Positions 54,744-64,000 of a stretch of 64,000 nt of DNA are shown piece after piece (the stretch's first letter is position 1; the number at the start of each line of letters is the position of its first letter). The position numbers and the translations under genes were made by a program. The DNA is taken from positions 1-64,000 of the forward strand of contig JAYEFQ010000134.1 of the NCBI GenBank assembly GCA_034658655.1. Reading direction: 5' to 3'. The notes under the pieces were generated by a model. That model was not told where the DNA came from. It saw nothing but the letters and a program-made list of their open reading frames with translations, and made no database searches. Origin of the DNA: JAQIBY01 sp034658655 (GTDB taxonomy: Bacteria; Bacteroidota; Bacteroidia; Bacteroidales; ML635J-15).

Positions 54744-54888
54744 AACTCAAATATTAAACGCTAAACAGCACCTAAAAGTCTGCAATAATTATTAAAAGAC
54801 AAATGAGATTTATCAGCTTTTTCCTTTGTAAAATTCAAGCAGCATGATATTCCTAAACAAATATGACGCAAGCATTTAGAAAACACAC

Positions 54889-55152
54889 TTAATTTTGCTG
54901 CCTTAACTCGTTATAATACGCTTTCAGTCTTTCTTTTCGTATTTGGGCAATTTCGTACCAAGGTATTCCTGAAATTGCACCATCAATCGAAAACAAAATG
55001 GTTCTGCCGGCATTTTTATCAATGGTAATAACTTTAGCGAATGCATTTTCTGCACCGGTTTGCTGCAATTCTTCCAAGCTGTTAATCCCAACCCTATTCA
55101 ACTTCAATTCAAGCACTTTCCCAATGTTAAGTGCATCACATAATTTTGTCAT
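54889..55152 (-). CDS. TfoX C-terminal-domain protein (stand-alone)
   Basis: 87 residues. LNIGKVLELKLNRVGINSLEELQQ, quoted here as LNIGKVLELKLNRVGIN, then GAENAFAKV, LFSIDGAISGIPWYEI and KERLKAYYNELR match the TfoX_C helical domain, which usually follows TfoX_N in competence regulators (Sxy/TfoX). The N-terminal domain is absent here; such small TfoX_C proteins are common and their role is not established. A purine-rich AGGGAG sits 6-7 bases before the ATG, unusually Shine-Dalgarno-like for this phylum. It is monocistronic, with about 145 bp on one side and 210 bp on the other that show no gene. Confidence 0.8.
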   Translation of the reverse strand: MTKLCDALNIGKVLELKLNRVGINSLEELQQTGAENAFAKVITIDKNAGRTILFSIDGAISGIPWYEIAQIRKERLKAYYNELRQQN

Positions 55153-55361
55153 GTTAAATCTCCCTAATAAATAAACAATTTGTTAAATCTGAACGCATAA
55201 AATTATAAATATATTTCCATAATTAAACAAAAACATCGAATTTAGCACTAACTTTTATAGTTTATACAATCATTTAACCTGCATCACTCATAAAAATAAT
55301 ATAAAAACACTTGTAGGTTTAATTTTCAACAACAAAAACAAAAATTCTAATAAGGATGTTT

Positions 55362-56897
55362 TTATTCGCTTTTTACGAGTGCTTTTATTTCATGCCAAAT
55401 GAAGATATCCGCCAGTATAATTGGTCGATATTTCCCATACCAAACGAAGTTTCGCAGGCGCATTTCAAGTGGATCAGTATCTTTTTCGGGCATAAAAACG
55501 CCATCGGGTGAACCGATAAAGTCAATTCGTCGGACTTGTCCGTCTTTGCGGTAAATTGTCATGGAATTACTCACTTCTTTATTCACACCAATGATTTCAT
55601 CTGTTTTATCATCGCGTCCATAATAGATGGTTTCGGCATTGCTCAAAACATCAATTTTATGCAATTCATTATCCCGTATCCAGGCTATCATATCTCTACC
55701 TGAAATTTGCGAATAGCGGATACTATCTTCTTGCATCACAATAAAAGCCGAATTTTTCATATTGAGCTGTTCAGCTACCCCATTGCGCATTTTCATTTCA
55801 ATTGTATCAGCAGTAATTTGGCTTTCGCCAGACCACAATATTGGGTTACCATACATCACAGAAACAGAATCTGAGTCGAAATAAACGAGAGAATCACATC
55901 TGCCCTGCATATCTTCCTTGAAAATTTGCACTTTATAATAGGCTGAAATCCGCCTTGCTGAATCGCCCACCTCTTGCATAAAAACCGTATCTGCGTGGAT
56001 ATAGGTTGTATCAAGATTATCGTAATACATAACTAATGCAGAATCTGTTATGAATGATTTTCCGGTGAGTTCATCGTATTCGGCATAATTACCGGAGCCT
56101 GCAAATTGCTCTACAGTATCAAGCATATATATATTACGCCATGCTTTCCCGTACCGTATATTTCGGTCGTAAAACAGTGAGTCTGCCCAAATGGTTTGAG
56201 ATTGTTGATACAGAATCGTATTTTCCCCAAAGGCAGAAATATCATTTTCAGTATCGTACCAACCAATTTCACATTTAATGCGAGATGAATCACTAATTAT
56301 ATGTGTTGGACCAAGAAAATCAGTAATTTTCGACTCGGTATTATATTTTAATGTGTCAGCAAAAATGGTATAATCAGGATGAATTAAACGAACAGAATCG
56401 ACAGCGAAATAGTCTTTTGTATCTGGATAGTAATACCCGTAATAACTTGACAAGTCGATATCTTCATGATCAATTTCTCCAAAATCGAAATAATATCCGA
56501 TGTTTTTTTGACGGTCAAAGTTTAATGAATCGGTTATTAATCGCGACCCCTTGTGAATTAAAACTACGGAATCCCGCATTTTGGCCATTCGAGTCTTTCC
56601 GTTATAACTCATAAATTTCCCAGTCATATTTACAGAGTCGCCTTGCTCAATACGAACTGACCCATAAGCATCCATGGTATTTGCTGACGGGAAAAACCAA
56701 GCAGAATCGCAATACATCATTGCATCTTCGTGCTTAAACACCACATTTCCGATAAGCCGACGAGCTGTAATCCCACTTGAGCGGTCAAAACGAGCTTCAT
56801 CTGCATTCAGAACATTAATTTTCCGAACTTGCTGAGCATTGGATAAAAGCGGGAAGCACAAAAGTGCCACAAAAAGATATTTTAATAAAGACTTCAT
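55362..56897 (-). CDS. OstA-like/LptA-family LPS transport protein
   Basis: 511 residues with signal peptide ending SNAQ (residue 21). The OstA beta-jelly-roll repeats start at VRKINVLNADEARFDR and run through IGNVVFKHEDAMMYCDSAWF, with IGN quoted as the first of many V-x-F, DS and AD turns: GSRLITDSLNFDR, YTIFADTLKYN, QTIWADSLFYD, TTYIHADTVFM and QITADTIEMKMRNG. The length exceeds E. coli LptA and fits the Bacteroidota OstA-like class. Role: periplasmic bridge carrying lipopolysaccharide to LptD. Its ATG overlaps the stop of the MoxR gene (TAATG), so translation is coupled. LptD and LptC are not in the window. Confidence 0.87.
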   Translation of the reverse strand: MKSLLKYLFVALLCFPLLSNAQQVRKINVLNADEARFDRSSGITARRLIGNVVFKHEDAMMYCDSAWFFPSANTMDAYGSVRIEQGDSVNMTGKFMSYNGKTRMAKMRDSVVLIHKGSRLITDSLNFDRQKNIGYYFDFGEIDHEDIDLSSYYGYYYPDTKDYFAVDSVRLIHPDYTIFADTLKYNTESKITDFLGPTHIISDSSRIKCEIGWYDTENDISAFGENTILYQQSQTIWADSLFYDRNIRYGKAWRNIYMLDTVEQFAGSGNYAEYDELTGKSFITDSALVMYYDNLDTTYIHADTVFMQEVGDSARRISAYYKVQIFKEDMQGRCDSLVYFDSDSVSVMYGNPILWSGESQITADTIEMKMRNGVAEQLNMKNSAFIVMQEDSIRYSQISGRDMIAWIRDNELHKIDVLSNAETIYYGRDDKTDEIIGVNKEVSNSMTIYRKDGQVRRIDFIGSPDGVFMPEKDTDPLEMRLRNFVWYGKYRPIILADIFIWHEIKALVKSE

Positions 56898-57868
56898 TAA
56901 TCTTTCAAATAGGCATCGATAATATCTTCAACAGTTAAAGATTCGGCTTCAGCTTTGTAGTTTTTCATAATACGATGGCGAAGAATAATTTTTGCAACCG
57001 CCTTTACGTCTTCAATATCTGGAGAGTATTTTCCATGTAAAACAGCATGAGTTTTTGCTCCGATAATTAAATATTGTGATGCACGTGGACCTGCTCCCCA
57101 TTGAATGTATTTTTCTGTTAATTCATGCTGATATTTTGTGCCCGGTCGTGTTTTTGCAACTAAACCAACTGCATAATTTAACACTTGATCGTTCACCGGA
57201 ATTTTTCGAATTAATTTCTGAAACCCAACAATTTCTTCTGCAGTCATCACATTTTGCACTTCAAAATCAAAATCGGCTGTAGTATTTTTAACAATGGTAA
57301 TTTCATCCTCAAAAGATGGGTAATCAACATAAATGTTAAACATAAAACGATCTAACTGTGCTTCGGGCAAAGGATAAGTTCCTTCCTGCTCAATAGGATT
57401 TTGAGTCGCCATCACAAAAAATGGTTCTTCTAATTTATAATTCGTTCCTGCAGTAGTTATTGAACGCTCCTGCATAGCTTCAAGCAGTGCCGCCTGAGTT
57501 TTAGGAGGCGTTCTGTTAATTTCATCGGCAAGAACAAAATTCGCAAATAATGGACCCTTAATAAATCGAAATTGCCGTTTTTCATCCAAAATTTCCGTTC
57601 CAATAATATCAGACGGCATTAGATCTGGAGTAAACTGTATGCGCTTATTTTTTAATCCTAATGCATTGGCAATAGTTGTTACCAATAATGTTTTAGCTAA
57701 TCCGGGAACACCTACCAACAAACAATGTCCTCGAGAAAAAATACTAATAAGAACCTCTTCAATTACCTGATCCTGACCATATATTACTTTTTTTATCTCA
57801 TCCAACAATTGGGTATATTTTTCATTCAATATCCGAACTGCTTCAACGTCATTTCTTTTGTTTTCCAT
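56897..57868 (-). CDS. MoxR-family AAA+ ATPase
   Basis: 323 residues. Walker A is LLVGVPGLAKTLLVTTI, Walker B/AAA_3 motif VLADEINRTPPKTQAALLEAM, sensor 1 VMATQNPIEQEGTYPLPEAQ and sensor 2 GAGPRASQYLIIGAK. The C-terminal AAA_lid_2 ends with LTVEDIIDAYL. MoxR ATPases act as chaperones that mature metalloenzymes or envelope stress complexes, commonly with a von Willebrand A partner; none is adjacent here. It is translationally coupled to the OstA-like gene, which suggests an envelope role. TACATTTG at 57893-57886 (minus) is a possible -7 box, 18 bp before the ATG. Confidence 0.95.
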   Translation of the reverse strand: MENKRNDVEAVRILNEKYTQLLDEIKKVIYGQDQVIEEVLISIFSRGHCLLVGVPGLAKTLLVTTIANALGLKNKRIQFTPDLMPSDIIGTEILDEKRQFRFIKGPLFANFVLADEINRTPPKTQAALLEAMQERSITTAGTNYKLEEPFFVMATQNPIEQEGTYPLPEAQLDRFMFNIYVDYPSFEDEITIVKNTTADFDFEVQNVMTAEEIVGFQKLIRKIPVNDQVLNYAVGLVAKTRPGTKYQHELTEKYIQWGAGPRASQYLIIGAKTHAVLHGKYSPDIEDVKAVAKIILRHRIMKNYKAEAESLTVEDIIDAYLKD

Positions 57869-57990
57869 TCTTTTCTGATTTGTAACAAATGTACAACTTA
57901 TTCATGAAAAAAAAAGTATCTCAGAGAAGATGATTTTTTTTAAAGGGTGAAAAAATTATATTAATTTTGTAAAAATAAAAATTTGATATT

Positions 57991-58449
57991 ATGATTCAAC
58001 GCATACAAACATTATTCCTAATTGGCGCAATGATTTCTTTAGGAGTCTTATTTTTAATTCCATTGGGGCATCTAATCCCGCCAAATGAAATGATTTTAAA
58101 TTTTCAATTCAATGGCATTCAAGCAGATAAAATTGTTGAAAATGCATATCAGACTATCCCATTAACAATACTAATGGGCATGACCGTTTTTTTAAGTTTT
58201 ATCACAATTCTCATGTATAAAAACCGTATTTTACAGATTCGCTTGTCGGGAATAAATATTTTTCTGATTATCGGACAAACCGGCATGTTTTTATACTATT
58301 TCTTTGATGCGGCAAAACAAATTGATGCCGAAAAACAATTTAACATAAGCATTGTACTACCAATTGTTGCTATAATCTTCCTTTACCTTGCAATACGTGG
58401 CATTGCCAGAGATGAAGCCTTAGTGAAAGCAGCCGACAGAATTCGTTAA
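57991..58449 (+). CDS. DUF4293 family membrane protein
   Basis: 152 residues. MIQRIQTLFLIGAMISLG at the start and the C-terminal RDEALVKAADRIR are characteristic of DUF4293, an inner-membrane family of Bacteroidota with four predicted spans (about 7-27, 55-75, 85-105, 118-138). Function unknown. A perfect -7 box TAATTTTG (57962-57969) precedes the ATG by 21 bp; the -33 element is poor. Its last 4 bases overlap the end of the convergent YggS gene. No anomaly. Confidence 0.9.
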   Translation: MIQRIQTLFLIGAMISLGVLFLIPLGHLIPPNEMILNFQFNGIQADKIVENAYQTIPLTILMGMTVFLSFITILMYKNRILQIRLSGINIFLIIGQTGMFLYYFFDAAKQIDAEKQFNISIVLPIVAIIFLYLAIRGIARDEALVKAADRIR

Positions 58450-59120
58450 TGAGTGTCGCGAGCGCCAAAAATAATACTCCCGACTCGAACCATTGTCGCT
58501 CCTTCTTCAATCGCAATTTTATAATCGGCGGACATTCCCATGCTAATTTCTGAAAAGGCATCACTATTTGGAAAGAATCGGGTTTTTAATTGTTCGAAGA
58601 TTGATTTTAAGTGCTTAAATTCTCTACGAACCTGACCCATATCCTCAGTAAAGGTTGCCATACCCATCACACCGCAAATTCTAACATTTCCAAAGCCATG
58701 AAAGCTATCTGATTCAAGCATTTGCTCAGCCTCCTGCATATCCAGACCGAATTTTGTATCCTCCTCTGCAATATGAAATTGCAAAAGACAATCAATTGTA
58801 CGTTCTGCTTTAGCTGCTTCTTTATTAATTGATCGCAACAATTTCATTCTGTCCACAGAATGAATCATATGTATCCAAGGAGCAATATATTTAACTTTGT
58901 TAGTCTGCAAATGCCCTATCATATGCCATTGAATATCTTTTGGCATTTCAGGATATTTTGCCTGTAATTCCTGCACCTTGTTTTCCCCAAAGACTCGCTG
59001 TCCAGCTTCATACGCATGCAAAATTACTGAAACAGGCTTTGTTTTTGATACCGCAACCAATTGAACCTGTTCCGGAAGTTGAGATTTTAAATTATTTAAT
59101 TGTTGATGTATGGGTAACAT
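58446..59120 (-). CDS. YggS-family pyridoxal-phosphate homeostasis protein
   Basis: 224 residues, single-domain PLP barrel. The PLP lysine is in LVAVSKTKPVSVI; FGENKVQELQAKY, WHMIGHLQTNKVKY, IHSVDRMKLL, LDMQEAE and ISMGMSADYKIAIEEGAT, then MVRVGSIIFG (the phosphate loop), are all present. YggS/PLPBP keeps free PLP levels balanced in the cytoplasm and influences amino-acid metabolism. The gene is convergent with DUF4293 and overlaps it by 4 bp. TAATTTTG lies upstream on the minus strand at 59143-59136, 16 bp before the ATG. Confidence 0.95.
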   Translation of the reverse strand: MLPIHQQLNNLKSQLPEQVQLVAVSKTKPVSVILHAYEAGQRVFGENKVQELQAKYPEMPKDIQWHMIGHLQTNKVKYIAPWIHMIHSVDRMKLLRSINKEAAKAERTIDCLLQFHIAEEDTKFGLDMQEAEQMLESDSFHGFGNVRICGVMGMATFTEDMGQVRREFKHLKSIFEQLKTRFFPNSDAFSEISMGMSADYKIAIEEGATMVRVGSIIFGARDTH

Positions 59121-59666
59121 ATCTTATTTTTTTGCAAAATTAGTGATTTTATATGCAAAACACTAAAATTCTTGGCTCTATTAAACAACATTATTGTTTC
59201 AAATATTTTGTCATCTTGAAAAATGTTTTAATCAAATTGATTTTATTGATATTTTTATTTTTGATGATGAAAAATTGGTAAAATAATTATTAAGTGTTTA
59301 ATAAATATAAAATATCGAATATCAAATGAAAAATGATAAAGTTAGATATGATTTACAGAATCTATATAAACACATATCGATATAATTATATTGCCTCTAT
59401 TAAAACAAAAATATCTGGAAAACTCAAAATTGCAAGTATTATGCCGATGTAGATTCAACACAAATAGGCGTAGCAAAGCGTAGCCTATCGGTAGTTTTGA
59501 ATCACAATCGGTATAACACCATTTTTTTAAATAGAGCCAAATTCTTTGAAAATATCTTCAAAGGAAATCGCATGAATAATGCTGGGTAATAATCAAAATA
59601 ATATCATGTGTTTTCTATTGAATTAATATTTTTTGTAACTTCGTACTGATATTAGAAGTTGGTACA
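59121..59666. other. Gene-free stretch of about 550 bp with a dispersed repeat
   Basis: Very AT-rich. Apart from the promoter box of YggS and the repeat at 59436-59515, nothing recognisable is seen. Confidence 0.6.
59436..59515 (-). repeat. Dispersed intergenic repeat, copy B
   Basis: Inverted relative to 29541-29610. It starts GTATTATGCCGATGTAGATT and ends ATCACAATCGGTATA. About ten extra bases (AAGCGTAGCC region) relative to copy A create a near-palindrome around AGGCGTAGCAAAGCGTAGCC. Confidence 0.75.
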
Positions 59667-60728
59667 ATGAAAAAATACATCTTTTCTACATTTATAGCGT
59701 TGCTCACAATCCTGTTAATAAGCTGTGACACAGACAAGTGGTACCACGTACCACCTAAAGCATCTGACTATGTAGAGCACTTTCAGGCTATGGCTGAAAA
59801 TCGAGGTTATGATATTGACATTGAAGAAAGCGGATTAATTATTGAATTTGGTTCAATTGAAGAAGATTTAAATTCTAAACTCTATTATGAGGATCCGATA
59901 CGCATTGTCATTGACGAAAATGCTTGGAATAATTCCAACGAAGAACTTAAAGCACTTGAAATTTACAGAAATCTTGCTTTGGGTTTTCTTAATAGACAAA
60001 CACTTAATGAGAAATTTCCTAACGGAGAATGGAAAAGTTTAATGCGAGGTGAAGTATTTGATGAAAATGATAATAAAACCTTGAATTTCTTTGGATTTCG
60101 TCAAGATCACTACATCAATGAAATGTTTTATCTGGAAACGGAAACCCCTTGGTGGGCAGATTACACTTCATTATATGACAGTATAAGAATGCAAGATGCA
60201 GATGATGTTTTATCTGATGACGTTTCGCTTGATGACTTGGAATGGGATTATATTTCTACTGGTTTAGACATCGATTTTGAGAATGAAGAGCTCATTATAG
60301 AAAACGATAATGAATATGAAACGTCTATCTTGGCACAATTAGAGACTTACCTAAACGATGACTTTTTTATTGAAACCATTATTAAAATTGATAATTCGGA
60401 ACCTAGTACTTTTAGTGGACTGATTTGGGGCGGAGCCGGAATTAACACATTTTATGTGAATGGATATAATGATGCATGTGAAAGTAGAATGTATAATGCT
60501 GCTGAAGACTACGATTATTGTCATTTCACAGATTCCTGCTCAATAGTTATCCCCAATGGATACAATAAAATATCCATCCGCAAAGTCAATGAAAAGTACC
60601 ACTTTTTTATCAATGAAAAATTTATTTATATTACTGATATACACAAACTATATGGCAATCAATTTGGATTTTACATTGGTGGCAATAGTACAGTACATAT
60701 TAATAGACTAAGTATAAAATCGGAATGA
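59667..60728 (+). CDS. Lipoprotein resembling an inactive HExxH metallopeptidase plus jelly-roll-like C-terminal domain
   Basis: 353 residues. Lipobox LLISC, Cys20. Residues about 30-165 read like the Bacteroidota lipoproteins that carry a matrixin-like HELGHG...LNR.H site: here the matching stretch is YRNLALGFLNRQTLNEKFPN and then GEWKSLMRG, with Arg101-Asn102 for His-Glu, Leu105 for the second His and Thr112 for the third. TLNFFGFRQDHYINEMF and ETPWWA continue the likeness. All metal ligands appear lost. After an acidic linker (about 175-215), residues 228-353 (FFIETIIKIDNSEPSTF, YNKISIRKVNEKYHFFIN, NQFGFYIGGNSTVHI) resemble a lectin-like or 3-keto-disaccharide-hydrolase-type sandwich. Surface or periplasmic; binding role inferred. 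Alignment is from memory. Confidence 0.7.
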   Translation: MKKYIFSTFIALLTILLISCDTDKWYHVPPKASDYVEHFQAMAENRGYDIDIEESGLIIEFGSIEEDLNSKLYYEDPIRIVIDENAWNNSNEELKALEIYRNLALGFLNRQTLNEKFPNGEWKSLMRGEVFDENDNKTLNFFGFRQDHYINEMFYLETETPWWADYTSLYDSIRMQDADDVLSDDVSLDDLEWDYISTGLDIDFENEELIIENDNEYETSILAQLETYLNDDFFIETIIKIDNSEPSTFSGLIWGGAGINTFYVNGYNDACESRMYNAAEDYDYCHFTDSCSIVIPNGYNKISIRKVNEKYHFFINEKFIYITDIHKLYGNQFGFYIGGNSTVHINRLSIKSE

Positions 60729-60804
60729 TATTTGCTAAAGTATCCTATTTTGATTAAGAATTAAACCGAATATTAATAAACAAAAACGATTAAACCATAA
60801 TCAC

Positions 60805-63447
60805 ATGAAAAAATTATTCTTTTTTATATCTGTATTACTGTTTGCCGGGGCTATTTTCAGCCAAAGTATTACCTTAACTTCTCCAAACGGAGGACAAACT
60901 TAGGCAGGATGCACAAACCAATCTATCACATGGAATTCGAGTGGAACATCAGATTATTATTCCTTGGATTATTCAACCGATAACGGTTCTTCTTGGACAT
61001 CCATTACCAGTTATTACAACACAACTTCTGAATCCTATTCATGGACTGTTCCAAACACATCATCAGGCATTTGCTTGATTCGAATTACCGACTCAAACAA
61101 TTCCGGAACCAGTGATATAAGCGATGCAGTTTTCACCATTACATCTCCGCTTACCGTTTCAACTCCGAATGGCGGAGAAACATGGGAAGGAAGTACTGCA
61201 GAAAGCATTACGTTTACAAAAAACGGAACATCAAATTATTATGATATTTCCTATTCAACTGATGCGGGCGGAAGTAACTGGACAAATATCGCATTCAATC
61301 AAAACATTACAAGCGACTCCTATCCATGGACAGTACCTGGCTCAGTTTCACAAAACTGTTTAATTAAAGTCACCGACAATGTTAACACCTGTAAAACAGA
61401 CATGAGTAATCAGGTATTTGCAATTGGCACAGCAGCCATTGACATTACTGTTGATGCACCTGCAGGTGGCGAAGTCTGGAACGGTTGTACAACACAAACA
61501 ATCAATTGGACATCCATTGGAACTTCCAACGATTATGATCTAGCTTACTCAATTGATGGCGGTGCAAACTGGACATCTATCGAAGATGATTACAACACAA
61601 CACTCAATACTTACGACTGGACAATTCCAAATGAAAACTCTGCTAATTGCCTAATTCGTGTCAGAGACGCAAACAATACCAATTTTTATGGCATTTCTCC
61701 GACAGAATTTGAAATTGCAAGCGTAATTGCTGATGCAGGGGAGAATTTTGCACTGTGTATGGGCGGTAGCCAACAACTTTCAACAAACGGTGGCGTTACA
61801 TATGCTTGGTTACCAACCAATGGATTAAGTGATCCAAACATTGCAAATCCAATAGCAAATCCAACATCAACAACAACTTATACCGTTTTTGTTACTGACG
61901 CAAATGGATGTACAGATTCTGATGAAATTACCATCACTGTAAATCCTATTCCGGCATCACCGGTAGCAGGAAGCAACTCCCCTGTTCCACTCAACGGAAC
62001 ATTGGAATTAACTGCCAGCACCGTTGCATTTGCAAATTATACATGGACAGGACCCAATGGATACACCTCCAACCTGCAAAATCCGGAAATCAATAATGCT
62101 AACTCTGCTTTGGATGGCACATACGAAGTCACTGCCATTGTTTATGGTTGTGAGAGTGCTCCTGCTTCCACAGCTGTTACTGTATCTGGAACACCATCAA
62201 GCATCATCCTTAATGGTGCAGTGATTACCGAAAACAACTCACCTGTCAATGGAGTCAGCCTAAACCTGACCGGTGACTTAAGTAATAGCTTTACAACTAA
62301 TCCTGACGGATTATACTCTTTCGCAGTGGACAATGGCGGAGCATATGAAATTGCAGCATCCAAAAATAACGATGTCACTACAAATAATGGAGTTTCCACA
62401 TTGGATATCATTCTAATGCAAAGACACATTCTCGGTGTTCAAGCTTTATCTTCACCATACAAAATTATTGCTGCTGACGTTAACCGATCAGAATCTGTGA
62501 GTACATTGGATATTCTTTACACACGTGCATTGATTCTTCAAACTTCGAATAGCTTACCCGGAGGCGACCTTTGGACATTTGTCAATAGCGATTATGTATT
62601 CCCAGATGCACAAAATCCATTCCCATATGAGCAAACTCGATTATATAGTAGTGCAACGGAACTTGCTGATCAAAATTTCACAGGAATTAAATTGGGCGAT
62701 GTCAACAACTCATGGAATAATAACATCGCAAAATCAGGAACTGAAAACTTGAACTTCAGAATTGACAACAATAATTCAAGTTTTGGAGAAGTGATTGAGA
62801 TTCCTGTTTATGCTGATAATTTTAATAACATCAGCGGATTCCAAATGAGCATTGAATGGGCAGAAAACAAACTGGAATTTGTAGAAATTGATAACCAAGC
62901 AATTGAACTATTTTTCAATTCTAATCATTTGAACAATGGCATGCTTTCTTGCCTGTGGAGTACAGAAAATGCTAATGGCTTTGATATTGACAGTGATGAC
63001 GTACTTTTCACAATGAAATTTGAAATCATTTCAGATCTAAATGAAACTGCAAGCATTAGTTTTAACTCAGTATTAACAGAATCAGAAGCATACAACCATG
63101 AACTTGACATTATGAACATTCAACTTGATGGCGGAGATATTATCCTGAACAATTACCTCTACCTGAATGAAAATGAGATGAGCACTGTACTCAATGCCTA
63201 TCCAAATCCATTCAGAGAATCAACGAGATTGGTATTTTACCTTCCTAAAGCTGCCAAAGTGAATTTTAAGCTGTATTCTATCACAGGAAAATGCTTATGG
63301 ACATATTCACAAAACTATATGAGTGGCAAGCATAGTTATGATTTTAATGGAAGGAACAAACAAGGCGAAAAGCTTTCACCCGGAACTTACATTTTACGTT
63401 TCAGAGCAAATAATACGCTTAAAAACCACAAATTGATTATTCAATAA
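60805..63447 (+). pseudogene. T9SS type A substrate with dockerin/cohesin-like modules, interrupted by an in-frame TAG
   Basis: ATG 60805 gives signal peptide MKKLFFFISVLLFAGAIFSQ, then SITLTSPNGGQT and TAG (60901-60903), after which the same frame continues AGCTNQSITW to 63447 (880 codons in all). Sister repeats in the protein have Trp at that point (NGGETWEGSTAESIT; GGEVWNGCTTQTINW), so TGG to TAG is the likely change. Modules: three such beta repeats, a SprB/Ig-like unit (GENFALCMGG...TDANGC), an Ig-like unit, a CarboxypepD_reg-like segment, dockerin-type calcium loops (NGVSTLDIILMQRHILG; DVNRSESVSTLDIL), a cohesin-like domain (EIPVYADNFNNISGFQMSIE), and a type A sorting domain (NAYPNPFRESTRLVFYLP). 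TTG at 60964 could restart translation but lacks a signal peptide. Either a pseudogene or a sequencing error. Confidence 0.8.
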
Positions 63448-63466
63448 GGCTGAAAAGTAAAATGTT

Positions 63467-64000
63467 ATGATTATGAAATATTTAATAAGCATATTAATCG
63501 GAATCAGCATAGGACTATCTAGTTTTGCGCAGTCCGATGCTGTGACTATCCGAATCGGATCGGACGAAGGCATTAAAGGTTCAGAAGTACTAATCCCTGT
63601 AACAGCAGAAAACTTTACGGACATTCTATCTGCTCAAGGCAGCATTGCTTTCAATGAAAGTTTATTGCAATTTATCGGGACTGAAAACTACGGACTAAGT
63701 GGCATGACAGCCTCCTCCTTTGGAACAAGTCAAACCGGTTCAGGATACTTGACATTTTCATGGTATGACGCAAGCTTAATTGGCGAATCGCTTACAGACG
63801 GAACAACACTTTTTGCTATGCGATTTGAAGTTTTGGGTAGTACTGCTCAAACAACTCCAATACAGCTTAGCAGCGATATTACACCTGTCGAAATTGTCAA
63901 TAACTTGTACAACACACTCACAGTTTACGACCAAACAGGACAAGTAAGCATTCTTGCAAATCCTAATCCAGGAGTCGAACTCAATATCGGATTTTCAAAC
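63467..64000 (+). CDS. Secreted cohesin-like domain protein, 3' end outside window
   Basis: 178 codons are visible, still open at the window edge. The signal peptide MIMKYLISILIGISIGLSSF ends FAQ; a start two codons later is possible. The mature part, TIRIGSDEGIKGSEVLIPV, then FTDILSAQGSIAFNESLLQF, GSGYLTFSWYDASL and TLFAMRFEVLG, has the order of strands seen in cohesin-like beta sandwiches (IPV...F.....Q.SI.F....L.F). It starts 19 bp after the dockerin-bearing gene, so the two form one unit. Cohesin-like domains in Bacteroidota T9SS proteins often occur without true cellulosomes; whether this one binds the neighbouring dockerin is unknown. Confidence 0.8.
   Translation, partial: MIMKYLISILIGISIGLSSFAQSDAVTIRIGSDEGIKGSEVLIPVTAENFTDILSAQGSIAFNESLLQFIGTENYGLSGMTASSFGTSQTGSGYLTFSWYDASLIGESLTDGTTLFAMRFEVLGSTAQTTPIQLSSDITPVEIVNNLYNTLTVYDQTGQVSILANPNPGVELNIGFSN

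Overview
The window is chromosomal DNA of a Bacteroidota bacterium. The evidence is low GC, many type IX secretion system (T9SS) genes (porX, sprE/porW, three PorP/SprF proteins, an OmpA-family PorE-like protein), substrates with type A and type B T9SS sorting domains, promoters of the form TTG-N18-20-TAnnTTTG, and Bacteroidota-specific families (DUF4270, DUF4293, OstA-like LptA). Menaquinone genes belong to the futalosine route (mqnB, mqnD). Placement below phylum is not possible from this sequence.

Layout. (1) 1-13120: the 3' part of a giant adhesin-like gene (about 10 Ig-like units, then about 35 SprB-type units, then a type B sorting domain), followed by two porP/sprF paralogues. (2) 13201-20413: pepD, a lipoprotein, a NarL-type response regulator, crcB, a PafA-like alkaline phosphatase that looks catalytically dead, a probable outer-membrane barrel and a HAD phosphatase. 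(3) 20713-29428, minus strand: glgA-like, DUF4270, glmS, sprE/porW, porX, tsaE, closely spaced and probably co-transcribed. (4) 30103-38890: a second T9SS type B module, with a PKD-repeat giant protein transcribed divergently from porP, a porE-like gene and a lipase. (5) 39609-49765: housekeeping genes (fabD, folE, mqnB, mqnD, two RNA methyltransferases), a conserved 604-aa protein of unknown function, an LPP20-like lipoprotein, tRNA-Phe and a frame-disrupted OsmC gene. (6) 49844-64000: a decayed T9SS substrate, a 1077-aa fused HcnABC-like dehydrogenase, TfoX_C, OstA-like, MoxR, DUF4293 and YggS genes, a lipoprotein that looks like a dead metallopeptidase, and a T9SS substrate interrupted by TAG, followed by a cohesin-like gene that runs off the edge.

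How the genes fit together. PorX controls, and SprE/PorW belongs to, the secretion machine. The PorP/SprF proteins are the outer-membrane partners that type B substrates (the two giants) need for export and attachment. The PorE-like protein would anchor a complex to peptidoglycan.

Most notable observations: a period-4 super-repeat in the giant protein in which the lost cysteines of neighbouring repeats are complementary; two apparent pseudoenzymes (PafA-like and HExxH-less); the single-chain HcnA/B/C-type fusion; three reading-frame interruptions, one of them at a canonical -1 slippery heptamer; and several families of short intergenic repeats, including a 69-bp fold-back element.
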